Of a stretch of DNA of 47,740 nt, positions 27,226 through 35,100 are shown in pieces. Each line of letters starts with the position of its first letter. Positions within the stretch are counted from its first letter, which is position 1. This stretch comes from Bacillus sp. FJAT-29790 (GTDB lineage Bacteria > Bacillota > Bacilli > Bacillales > Cytobacillaceae). The translations under genes were made by a program, and so were the position numbers. The stretch is taken from positions 456,042-503,781 of the forward strand of contig NZ_JAHNZZ010000001.1 of assembly GCF_019039215.1 (NCBI RefSeq), in the 5' to 3' direction. A model generated the notes under the pieces. The model saw nothing but the letters and a program-made list of their open reading frames with translations, ran no database searches and had not been told where the DNA came from.

Positions 27226-27982
27226 ATTAATCAAATCCCATTGGACTGAACCGAATAAGACGGAAAAAAAGGTCATTTCAATTAAAATTCTTGAGCGCCC
27301 TAACCAGCCAGAGAAAACGGAAACAGCTCCCGTAAACACAGACATTCAAGTTGAGGCAATTTTGAAGAATGCTCAACTTGAAGCTGAGGCCATTATTAAT
27401 GAAGCGAAGCTTGAAGCAGAATACATGCAACGGCAAATGAACGAACAAAAACAGGCATTTGAACTTGAAAAAGAAACGATTGCAGAGCAGGCGCGGGAAG
27501 CTGGTTTTTCAAACGGATTAGAAGAAGGCCATAAGAAAGGTTATACAGAGTATGCTGAATTAATTCAGTCTGCTAAAGAGGTAGTCGAATCAGCAAAGAA
27601 AGATTTTCGAAGGCATGTTGATTCCTCAGAAAAAACGATTCTTAATATTGGCTTAAAGGTAGCACAGAAAATTTTAGGTAAATCATTGCAGGATAATAAC
27701 GAAGAATTTCTATCTATTGTAAAACTTGCGTTAAAAGAAGCAAGGGAAAATCAGGAAGTCCAACTCCATGTTCATCCTGTTCATTATGAGTTCCTCCTTT
27801 CAAATAAGGATGAGCTGATCACATTGTTTCCTAAAGAAATCGATTTTTATATCTTCCCGGATGACGACCTATCGGAATCCAGCTGCATTATTGAATCTGT
27901 TAACGGCAAAATTGACGCTAGTATTGATAGTCAGCTCGAAGAAATTAAACAAAAGCTTATCGAAATGCTGGAGGGTGAATAG
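27218..27982 (+). CDS. fliH: Flagellar assembly protein FliH
   Basis: FliH regulates the export ATPase FliI and links it to the C ring. The 254-residue protein has a basic N-terminus (SRLIKSHWTEP), a long coiled coil (about 40-110) and the C-terminal domain related to V/F-ATPase subunit E. TTG at 27218 was chosen because GGGGGAG (27202-27208) lies 9 bases upstream; the in-frame ATG at 27209 is adjacent to that site with no spacing. This start overlaps fliG by 8 bases. Confidence 0.93.
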   Translation: MSRLIKSHWTEPNKTEKKVISIKILERPNQPEKTETAPVNTDIQVEAILKNAQLEAEAIINEAKLEAEYMQRQMNEQKQAFELEKETIAEQAREAGFSNGLEEGHKKGYTEYAELIQSAKEVVESAKKDFRRHVDSSEKTILNIGLKVAQKILGKSLQDNNEEFLSIVKLALKEARENQEVQLHVHPVHYEFLLSNKDELITLFPKEIDFYIFPDDDLSESSCIIESVNGKIDASIDSQLEEIKQKLIEMLEGE

Positions 27983-27984
27983 GA

Positions 27985-29304
27985 ATGAAGCTTGCCGATT
28001 TAATCGAGCAGATTGACCAGCTGGATTCCTTCAAACGTTATGGACGTGTAAATAGAGTAGTAGGATTGATGATTGAATCGCAAGGTCCACCTGAAAGCTC
28101 CATTGGAGACGTATGTTTTATTCATGTTGGAAATAAACAAAAAAGAAAGATTCAGGCCGAAGTTGTCGGGTTCAATAATGAAAATGTTATTTTAATGCCT
28201 TACACAACGATCAATGATATTTCTCCCGGGAGTTTAGTGGAAGCAACTTCTAAACCTTTAGAGATAAGGGTCGGAGCGCAGTTAATCGGGTCCGTTATTG
28301 ATTCGCTTGGACTTCCGCTTGATGGGTCTCCGTTACCGAAAGGTTTGTCATCTGTTCCTACTGAACAGTCTCCGCCTAATCCGATGCAAAGACCCCCTAT
28401 TTCATCAGCGATTGAAGTAGGTGTCAGAATGATTGATAGTCTTTTGACAGTAGGGAATGGGCAGCGGGTCGGTATATTTGCAGGTAGTGGAGTTGGTAAA
28501 AGTACTCTTCTAGGGATGATTGCACGAAATACAACAGCGGATTTGAATGTGATTGCGCTAATTGGAGAACGTGGGAGAGAAGTACGCGAATTTATTGAAC
28601 GTGATTTAGGACCTGAAGGCTTAAGCCGATCCATCGTTGTTGTTGCTACTTCTGATCAGCCTGCATTAATGAGAATAAAAGGGGCTTATACGGCAACCGC
28701 GATTGCCGAATATTTCCGCGATAAAGGCTTAAATGTCATGATGATGATGGATTCTGTTACCCGGGTTGCGATGGCCCAAAGGGAAGTCGGACTAGCAATC
28801 GGGGAACCACCGACAACAAAAGGGTACACACCGTCTGTTTTTGCTGTACTGCCAAAACTTTTAGAAAGAACAGGAACAAATGAACATGGATCGATCACAG
28901 CTTTCTATACAGTCCTAGTTGATGGCGATGATATGAATGAGCCAATTGCTGATACAGTTAGAGGAATATTGGATGGCCACTTTGTACTTGATCGATCACT
29001 AGCAAATAAAGGTCAATATCCGGCCGTAAATGTATTGAAAAGCGTGAGCCGCGTGATGAATAATATCGTTCAGTCTGATCACGTGAAAGCAGCGGAGAAA
29101 CTACGGGAAACATTAAGTACCTATATAAATTCAGAGGACTTAATTAATATCGGTGCGTACAAAAGAGGTTCCTCGATAGAAATTGATGAAGCGATCAGGC
29201 TTTATCCGACGATTATTTCTTTTTTAAAACAGGGGACGAATGAAAAAGTTTCCTTTCAGGAAAGTATTCAGCAATTATCCAGTCTCGTGGGGAAAGGAGA
29301 TTGA
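27985..29304 (+). CDS. fliI: Flagellum-specific ATP synthase FliI
   Basis: FliI is the hexameric ATPase of flagellar type III export, related to F1-ATPase beta. The 439-residue protein has Walker A GSGVGKST at 167-174, the Walker B region VMMMMDSVTRVA and the family stretch GEPPTTKGYTPSVFAVLP. The start lies 2 bases after fliH. Confidence 0.98.
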   Translation: MKLADLIEQIDQLDSFKRYGRVNRVVGLMIESQGPPESSIGDVCFIHVGNKQKRKIQAEVVGFNNENVILMPYTTINDISPGSLVEATSKPLEIRVGAQLIGSVIDSLGLPLDGSPLPKGLSSVPTEQSPPNPMQRPPISSAIEVGVRMIDSLLTVGNGQRVGIFAGSGVGKSTLLGMIARNTTADLNVIALIGERGREVREFIERDLGPEGLSRSIVVVATSDQPALMRIKGAYTATAIAEYFRDKGLNVMMMMDSVTRVAMAQREVGLAIGEPPTTKGYTPSVFAVLPKLLERTGTNEHGSITAFYTVLVDGDDMNEPIADTVRGILDGHFVLDRSLANKGQYPAVNVLKSVSRVMNNIVQSDHVKAAEKLRETLSTYINSEDLINIGAYKRGSSIEIDEAIRLYPTIISFLKQGTNEKVSFQESIQQLSSLVGKGD

Positions 29305-29309
29305 TCTCC

Positions 29310-29753
29310 ATGCAATACCAATTTAAATTCGAAAAAATCCTGACAATCAAAGAAAGAGAAAAGGATGAAGCTTTTAATATTTATAATCAGGCAGTGAAAA
29401 GATTTGAAGAAGCTGCTGAGAAATTGTATGAGTACTTGAAGAAAAAAGAGGAACTGGAAGTTTATCAGTCTTCAAGGCTCGTTAGCGGATTGCCTGTGCA
29501 AGAAATTAGGCATCATCAGCTTTTTATTCATAATTTAGAAAAGACCATTAATCATTACCAACAAATGGTTGTAAATGCACGCCATCATATGAACTATCAT
29601 CAAGAAAAGCTGATGGAAAAAAACATCGAAGTGAAAAAGTATGTCAAAATCAAAGAAAAAGATTTAACAAATTTTGTTGAAATGACTAAACAAATAGAGG
29701 GAAGACAAATGGATGATATCTCGATTCAGCAGTTTATGAATCGGGGAAATTAG
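29310..29753 (+). CDS. fliJ: Flagellar export protein FliJ
   Basis: FliJ is the coiled-coil stalk/chaperone of the export ATPase. The 147-residue protein is almost wholly charged helix, beginning QYQFKFEKILTIKEREKDEAF. The ATG at 29310 is 10 bases from AAGGAG; an in-frame TTG at 29301 lies only one base from it. The gene follows fliI by 5 bases. Confidence 0.94.
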   Translation: MQYQFKFEKILTIKEREKDEAFNIYNQAVKRFEEAAEKLYEYLKKKEELEVYQSSRLVSGLPVQEIRHHQLFIHNLEKTINHYQQMVVNARHHMNYHQEKLMEKNIEVKKYVKIKEKDLTNFVEMTKQIEGRQMDDISIQQFMNRGN

Positions 29754-29761
29754 GTGGTAAA

Positions 29762-30367
29762 ATGGACAAGGTTTTAGAAGAAAAAGAATCGAAAAAGTAT
29801 ACGAAGTTTCAAAGCTTCATATTAATTGTCTTTATTCCGTTGCTATTTGCAATAACAGTCGCCCTCATTGCTATGACTATTCTTGGCTATAATGTCTTTG
29901 AAATAACGAAGGAATACAGTCAGAAAATCCCTTTTATCTCTACAGAGGAAAAAACGCAATCAGTCGAGGAACTTGAAACGAAGATGATTGAACTAGAAGC
30001 CGAGATCAAAGATCGTGAAGCAAAAATCTCACAGCTAGAAACGAAATTGGACAGTAAAGATCAGGAAATTTCGAAGGCACAAAAGGAAAGAGAACGTCTA
30101 GAAGAGGAAATTGATGAATTGACTGCGATGAAAGAGGAAAACAAACGGGCATTTAAAGATATTGTAAAAACGTATGAAACGATTTCTGCCAAAAAGGCTG
30201 CTCCCATCATTTCGCAAATGAGTGAACCGGAAGCGATAAAAATTCTATCTAATCTAAAAGCAGCGACATTAGCCGGGATAATGGAAAAAATGGACCCTAA
30301 GGATGCGGCGCGATTTACTGAGTTATTAACGGTTGAGAAGGAAAATAATGCTTTGAACTCGCCATAA
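29762..30367 (+). CDS. ylxF: YlxF family flagellar protein (MotE-like)
   Basis: This 201-residue protein has one N-terminal membrane segment (about 20-45), a long coiled coil (about 65-125) and a C-terminal MgtE N-terminal-like domain (APIISQMSEPEAIKILSNL, MEKMDPKDAARFTELL). Members are encoded between fliJ and fliK in bacilli; the related MotE of alphaproteobacteria is a MotC chaperone, but the Bacillus role is unsettled. AGGTGG lies 4 bases before the ATG. Confidence 0.88.
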   Translation: MDKVLEEKESKKYTKFQSFILIVFIPLLFAITVALIAMTILGYNVFEITKEYSQKIPFISTEEKTQSVEELETKMIELEAEIKDREAKISQLETKLDSKDQEISKAQKERERLEEEIDELTAMKEENKRAFKDIVKTYETISAKKAAPIISQMSEPEAIKILSNLKAATLAGIMEKMDPKDAARFTELLTVEKENNALNSP

Positions 30368-30394
30368 TATAACGGATCGAAGGGAGGTGAAGAT

Positions 30395-31558
30395 ATGGAA
30401 ATTGGCGGATTAGGAGCAATTAGCACACTAATTCCTCGGGAAGCGGAACCAGTTTTATCAGGCAAAGGTACGAATGGTTTTTCTGCTCTGTTTGCAAATT
30501 TAACCAATAACCCTCCTGTTGCTCTAGAAGGTCTAACTGAAGGAGAAGAAAAAGATGAGTTATCTAGCGAGGAACTAGCTGGACTCATCCAGTTTTTGCA
30601 GATCAATGATATTCTGGAGCTTGAAAATGGGTCTGAGTTATTGGAGAAAACAGCGTATCAAAGTATTGATGAAATTATGCGTATGATAGAAGAACAGATA
30701 GGCTTGTCATCAGCTGAACTTTTACAGGTATTGAATAGTTTATACGGGAATTTGGTTTTACTACAGGATTTTGAACCTAATAAAGAATTTGGACAAACAC
30801 TGAAAGCATTAAAGCTTTATGAATTATTAGCAGCCCATCAGGATTCTTTAGGCGATCAAATGAAATTACGGGAATTTATGAAAAATATTAATGAGAAGCT
30901 AGAGATGAAATTAGCTAGTGCTGATACTTCTAATAGGGAAGAGTTTCTGCACAAAGCGTTTTCATCTGTAGTCCAAGAGATGAATAGAAAGAATTCAACC
31001 GTTTCTGCGGGCTTTGAAAATCTTGAGAACATATCTAAAGTATTGCACAAAACTGAAACGATTCATCCAGGCTTTATTCAATATCAGCAATTATCCAAAC
31101 CTGAACAATTAACACTAATGGTCAATCATTCCGGTAAGCAAGTGTCGGCAGAGCAATTGATCGATCAGTTTGAATCGATTCTGTCAAAGAGCCAATTTAT
31201 TAAAAACGGCGGCACGCAAAAACTGTTCATAAAGTTAAATCCGGAACATTTAGGCGCTCTTAGAGTGGAATTGATTCAGAAAGATTCAGCAATTATTGCC
31301 CGAATTCTCACATCTACTACTGTTGCGAAGGATATGATGGAATCCCATCTCAATGGATTAAAGCAAGCGTTCAGTTCTCAAAATATCCAAATAGAGAGAG
31401 TAGAAATCTCGCAGCAGTTTACTGGGCAGGAACGCACATTTAATCGTGAGCAGCAGCAAGGGCAGGAAAGACAGCAGAACAGGGACGATCAGAAAGAACA
31501 GCATAAAGAAGATTTTACCCACTCGTTTGAAGAGGCACTCCTCAATACTGAAGTATAG
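30395..31558 (+). CDS. fliK: Flagellar hook-length control protein FliK
   Basis: FliK measures hook length and switches export from hook to filament substrates through FlhB. The 387-residue protein has a variable N-terminal and middle part and the conserved C-terminal domain (LFIKLNPEHLGALRVELIQ, then LNGLKQAFSSQNIQIERVEI), followed by a Gln/Arg-rich tail. GGGAGGTG precedes the ATG. The C-terminal domain is what YlqG at 8907 resembles. Confidence 0.93.
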   Translation: MEIGGLGAISTLIPREAEPVLSGKGTNGFSALFANLTNNPPVALEGLTEGEEKDELSSEELAGLIQFLQINDILELENGSELLEKTAYQSIDEIMRMIEEQIGLSSAELLQVLNSLYGNLVLLQDFEPNKEFGQTLKALKLYELLAAHQDSLGDQMKLREFMKNINEKLEMKLASADTSNREEFLHKAFSSVVQEMNRKNSTVSAGFENLENISKVLHKTETIHPGFIQYQQLSKPEQLTLMVNHSGKQVSAEQLIDQFESILSKSQFIKNGGTQKLFIKLNPEHLGALRVELIQKDSAIIARILTSTTVAKDMMESHLNGLKQAFSSQNIQIERVEISQQFTGQERTFNREQQQGQERQQNRDDQKEQHKEDFTHSFEEALLNTEV

Positions 31559-31570
31559 GTGTGATTACGA

Positions 31571-32032
31571 ATGACAAATACAATTGATTCATCATTGTTT
31601 CTATCAAACTATCAAAAAGAGAACCGAAAAACAGGATCAGATATTTTAGGAAAAGATGATTTTTTGAAAATCTTAATGGTTCAGCTTCAAAACCAAGATC
31701 CATTAAGCCCGATGGATGATAAAGACTTTATTGCACAAATGGCGACATTCTCCACATTGGAGCAAATTACAAACATGAATAGTACGCTCCATAGGTTTGT
31801 CGAATCTCAAGAACAAAGCCAATTAATTGCCTACAATTCGTTTATTGGCAAAGACATAACTTGGCATAATATTGTGGACTCAGCAGATCCGGATCAGGGG
31901 CCAACTATACAAGAAGGGATTGGAACGGTTGTTTCAATATCATTCAAAAATGGTCGTGTATATTTAACTCTCGATGATGGCACAAAATTAGAACCGGCCA
32001 ATATTTCAGAAGTTAGTTTAAAACAAATTTGA
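31571..32032 (+). CDS. flgD: Flagellar hook assembly protein FlgD
   Basis: FlgD is the hook cap scaffold. The 153-residue protein is the short Bacillus form, with LGKDDFLKILMVQLQNQDPLSPMDDKDFIAQMATFSTLEQ and a small C-terminal beta domain. The Tudor/FnIII domains of longer FlgD proteins are absent, as in B. subtilis. The start lies 12 bases after fliK. Confidence 0.95.
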   Translation: MTNTIDSSLFLSNYQKENRKTGSDILGKDDFLKILMVQLQNQDPLSPMDDKDFIAQMATFSTLEQITNMNSTLHRFVESQEQSQLIAYNSFIGKDITWHNIVDSADPDQGPTIQEGIGTVVSISFKNGRVYLTLDDGTKLEPANISEVSLKQI

Positions 32033-32041
32033 TTCACATGA

Positions 32042-32069
32042 TTGATGCACGAAATGACCTTAATATAAA
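32042..32069 (+). promoter_or_regulatory. Possible internal promoter in the fla/che operon
   Basis: TTGATG (32042-32047), 16 bases, then TATAAA (32064-32069), in the gap between flgD and the next gene. It is similar enough to sigma-A promoters to mention, but only weakly supported. Confidence 0.3.
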
Positions 32070-32095
32070 ATTGAATAAATAAAGGAAGTGATTGG

Positions 32096-32482
32096 GTGGA
32101 AAAGTCAAATTTTAGACCGGTTCAATCACAGCCCGTAAACAACCAACATATTCAGCGACTAAAATCGAATCAAATAAGTGGAAATACTTTTTCCCTTCAT
32201 TTTCAACAAGCATTACAATCTAACAAATTAACAGTAAGTAAGCATGCTCAGGAACGATTACATCAAAGAGGTATCCAAATTAATGATCTTCGTTGGCAAC
32301 AAATTGAAGAAAAAGTAAATGAAGCGAAAAAAATGGGTGTAAAGGAATCACTGATATTGCTAAAAGACGCTGCATTAATTGTAAGTGCAAAAAACAATAC
32401 TGTGATCACTGCAATGGACCGGGAAGAAGCAAGAACACAAATATTTACGAATATTAATGGAACAATTATTATGGATCAATAA
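32096..32482 (+). CDS. Flagellar operon protein (TIGR02530-type)
   Basis: This is a 128-residue conserved flagellar-operon protein of unknown function, found between flgD and flgE in many Gram-positives. Its core is SKHAQERLHQRGIQINDLRW, KKMGVKESLILLKDAALIVSAKNNTVITAMD, and it ends with FTNINGTIIMD. No membrane segment or signal peptide is visible. GTG at 32096 follows GGAAGTG. Its position suggests a hook-assembly role, which is inference. Confidence 0.85.
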   Translation: MEKSNFRPVQSQPVNNQHIQRLKSNQISGNTFSLHFQQALQSNKLTVSKHAQERLHQRGIQINDLRWQQIEEKVNEAKKMGVKESLILLKDAALIVSAKNNTVITAMDREEARTQIFTNINGTIIMDQ

Positions 32483-32558
32483 ATATTGGCTGGACCTAAA
32501 TAGGAAGCCATTGCTGCGGAATGACAGAAGCAGCTAATACGAAAGGGGTTAAAGTTAA

Positions 32559-33365
32559 ATGCTGCGTTCAATGTACTCAGGTATAGGTGGAATGAAGAAC
32601 TTTCAGACGAAACTTGATGTAATTGGTAATAATATTGCAAATGTAAATACCTATGGGTTTAAGAAGGGGCGTGTGACCTTCAAGGAAATGGTTAGCCAGA
32701 CGATTTCAGGAGCTAGTGGGCCTGGAGATAATTCTGGAGGGGTGAATCCAAAACAAGTAGGACTAGGTTCTCAGTTATCTTCAATAGATACAATAGATAC
32801 ACAAGGTAGTTTACAAACAACCGGGCGGGTGCTTGATATAGGTATTCAAGGTGATGGATATTTAATGGTTGATAGAGGGGGTACAACCTATTATACCCGC
32901 TCAGGAAACTTATACCTTGATGAAGATGCTCAACTTGTAACATCTTCAGGTGATTTAGTTCTTACTAAGGGCGGACTAACTATTAAATTAAACGGTGGGG
33001 ATGCAAATCAGATAAAAAGTTTGAGTATCTCTAATGACGGAATGATTAATTTTTTAGTTGATGGATCTGATATAGTAAACCAAGAAGGACCAATAGGCAT
33101 TGCTAGATTTAATAATAATGGCGGCTTAGATAGGGTTGGAGACAATTTGTTTAAAGATACAGTGAACTCCGGTACACCATTGCCTTTAAGTCCTGGTGAA
33201 GATGGGGCTGGAACATTAATTTCTGGTACCCTAGAAATGTCCAACGTAGACCTTTCCGAAGAATTCACCGAAATGATCGTTGCCCAACGTGGTTTCCAAG
33301 CAAACACGCGCATTATCACAACATCTGATGAAATTTTACAAGAGCTAGTAAACTTAAAACGATAG
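32559..33365 (+). CDS. flgE: Flagellar hook protein FlgE
   Basis: FlgE builds the hook. The 268-residue protein is close in length and sequence to B. subtilis FlgE (once called FlgG): LRSMYSGIGGMKNFQTKLD, GNNIANVNTYGFKKGRVTF at the N-terminus and DLSEEFTEMIVAQRGFQANT, TSDEILQELVNLKR at the C-terminus. It lacks the large D2/D3 insertions of enteric FlgE. AAAGGGG precedes the ATG. Confidence 0.94.
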   Translation: MLRSMYSGIGGMKNFQTKLDVIGNNIANVNTYGFKKGRVTFKEMVSQTISGASGPGDNSGGVNPKQVGLGSQLSSIDTIDTQGSLQTTGRVLDIGIQGDGYLMVDRGGTTYYTRSGNLYLDEDAQLVTSSGDLVLTKGGLTIKLNGGDANQIKSLSISNDGMINFLVDGSDIVNQEGPIGIARFNNNGGLDRVGDNLFKDTVNSGTPLPLSPGEDGAGTLISGTLEMSNVDLSEEFTEMIVAQRGFQANTRIITTSDEILQELVNLKR

Positions 33366-33379
33366 TTTAAGGGAGGGAC

Positions 33380-33408
33380 AGGGTTAGAGGAGTCGTTCCT
33401 TTAGCCCT
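33380..33408 (+). promoter_or_regulatory. 12-bp hairpin upstream of swrD start
   Basis: AGGGTTAGAGGA (33380-33391) pairs along its full length with TCCTTTAGCCCT (33397-33408), including two G-U pairs, with loop GTCGT. It buries AGAGGAG and leaves the upstream AAGGGAGGG (33369-33377) exposed. Removing the hairpin from the count puts that site about 12 bases from the TTG start. No T-tract follows. Confidence 0.6.
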
Positions 33409-33418
33409 GATAATTACA

Positions 33419-33640
33419 TTGATTAAAGTATCGCGACTAAACGGTAAAGCATTTATGATAAATGCAGTGTATATCGAAACGATAGAATCGTTCCCTGACA
33501 CAACGATTACGTTAACAAACGGGCGGAAATATGTTGTGAAGGAGACAGCGGATATTGTTTTGCAATTGGTAAGAGAATTCTATCAATCTGTTAGCCTTCT
33601 TGGAAGGCATCATCTGGGGGAAAGTGTGAATGAAGAATAA
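33419..33640 (+). CDS. swrD: Swarming motility protein SwrD (FlbD family)
   Basis: SwrD raises flagellar motor power in B. subtilis and is needed for swarming. The 73-residue protein matches the FlbD/SwrD family: IKVSRLNGKAFMINAVYIET, then TITLTNGRKYVVKETADIV. The only reasonable start in frame is TTG at 33419, which gives the family N-terminus but has no ribosome binding site at normal distance; a hairpin lies in between. Its 3' end overlaps fliL by 11 bases. Confidence 0.88.
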   Translation: MIKVSRLNGKAFMINAVYIETIESFPDTTITLTNGRKYVVKETADIVLQLVREFYQSVSLLGRHHLGESVNEE

Positions 33641-34058
33641 TAAGCTGGTAATGATCATGTTAATTCTGCTTGTTGCCATTGCCCTTGTTGGAACTGTTGC
33701 AGTCATTGTTGTGAAGCAGCTTAACGACAATTCCAGTTCGAAAGAGCCTTCCATTGATCAAGTATTAGAGGCATCTGTTGATATTCCGCAAGTAACAACT
33801 AATCTAGCAAGCAATGATTTTATTCGTATTTCATTAAAGATTCAAACAGATAGCAAAAAGGCGAAACAAGAACTAGAAAAAAGAGATTTTCAAGTGAAAG
33901 ATCTCATTATTCAAGAATTGTCTGAAATGAAGGCAGATGAAATCCAAGGGAAATCAGGTCAAACGAAGCTAAAAGAGGACCTAAAGACAAAGATAAATAG
34001 CCTGATGCAAAAAGGAAAGATTGAAAACGTCTATATCACCGAATCGATCCTCCAATAA
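33630..34058 (+). CDS. fliL: Flagellar basal body-associated protein FliL
   Basis: FliL surrounds the stator and stabilises it. The 142-residue protein has an N-terminal membrane segment (about 6-27) and an extracellular domain (DFIRISLKIQTDSKKAKQEL, KDLIIQELSEMKADEIQG). GGGGGAAAG precedes the ATG, which overlaps the end of swrD. Confidence 0.93.
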   Translation: MKNNKLVMIMLILLVAIALVGTVAVIVVKQLNDNSSSKEPSIDQVLEASVDIPQVTTNLASNDFIRISLKIQTDSKKAKQELEKRDFQVKDLIIQELSEMKADEIQGKSGQTKLKEDLKTKINSLMQKGKIENVYITESILQ

Positions 34059-34098
34059 AAAATCTGGCAGAAATTAGTTAAACTGGAGGTGAGGCAAC

Positions 34099-35100
34099 AT
34101 GTCCGGCGAAGTTTTATCCCAAAACGAAATAGACGCACTGTTATCGGCTTTATCTACAGGTGAAATGGATGCAGATGAGCTAAAAAAAGAACAGACTGAG
34201 AAGAAAATAAGGGTCTATGATTTTAAAAGAGCGCTCAGATTTTCTAAAGATCAGATTAGAAGTTTAACAAGGATCCATGAAAATTTTGCAAGACTATTGA
34301 CTACGTTCTTCTCTGCCCAATTAAGAACATATGTCCAAATTACCGTTGCTTCGGCTGATCAAATTCCATATGAGGAATTTATTCGTTCGATTCCAAATAT
34401 GACCATTTTAAATGTATTTGAAGTACCCCCATTGGATGGCCGAATCCTAATGGAGGTCAATCCAAATATTGCGTACGCATTAATGGACAGAATGATGGGC
34501 GGCAAAGGATCGAGCATTAACAAAGTTGATAATTTAACAGAAATTGAAACGAAGATTATGTCGAATACATTTGAACGTGCGTTCGAAAATTATCTCGAAG
34601 CATGGAGCACAATCGTTGAAATCGATCCGCAACTGATGGATTTTGAAGTGAATCCGCAATTTTTACAAATGGTCTCGCCGAACGAAACCGTTGTTGTCAT
34701 TTCTTTAAATACAACCATTGGTGAAACTAGTGGAATGATTAACATTTGTATTCCTCATGTTGTTCTTGAGCCAATTATCCCTAAATTATCTGTCCGTTAT
34801 TGGATGCAGACAGATAAAAAGGAAAGAGTCCCTGAAGAACTCAGCCGCTTAGAAAAACATATACAAAGTGCTGAAGTGCCGGTAGTCGGTGAACTGGGGC
34901 ATTCTGAAATTAGTATTCAAGATTTTCTAATGCTCGGGATTGGAGATGTTATCGAGTTAAACAGGCAAATCGATCAGCCACTCGTCATAAAAGTTGGCAA
35001 CATCCCTAAATTTGTTGGACAGCCAGGGAAGATTAATAAAAAGTTAGCAATACAAGTATTAGACATTGTGAAAGGGGGAGATGACGATGATGAGCGATGA
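34099..35100 (+). CDS. fliM: Flagellar motor switch protein FliM
   Basis: FliM is the C-ring protein that binds CheY-P. The 333-residue protein has the N-terminal CheY-binding peptide (LSQNEIDALLSAL, about 5-17), the CheC-like middle domain (GGKGSSINKVDNLTEIE) and a C-terminal SpoA domain (VPVVGELGHSEISIQDFLML, KPVIKVG-type end). GGAGGTGAGG lies upstream of the ATG. The end overlaps fliY. Confidence 0.97.
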   Translation: MSGEVLSQNEIDALLSALSTGEMDADELKKEQTEKKIRVYDFKRALRFSKDQIRSLTRIHENFARLLTTFFSAQLRTYVQITVASADQIPYEEFIRSIPNMTILNVFEVPPLDGRILMEVNPNIAYALMDRMMGGKGSSINKVDNLTEIETKIMSNTFERAFENYLEAWSTIVEIDPQLMDFEVNPQFLQMVSPNETVVVISLNTTIGETSGMINICIPHVVLEPIIPKLSVRYWMQTDKKERVPEELSRLEKHIQSAEVPVVGELGHSEISIQDFLMLGIGDVIELNRQIDQPLVIKVGNIPKFVGQPGKINKKLAIQVLDIVKGGDDDDER

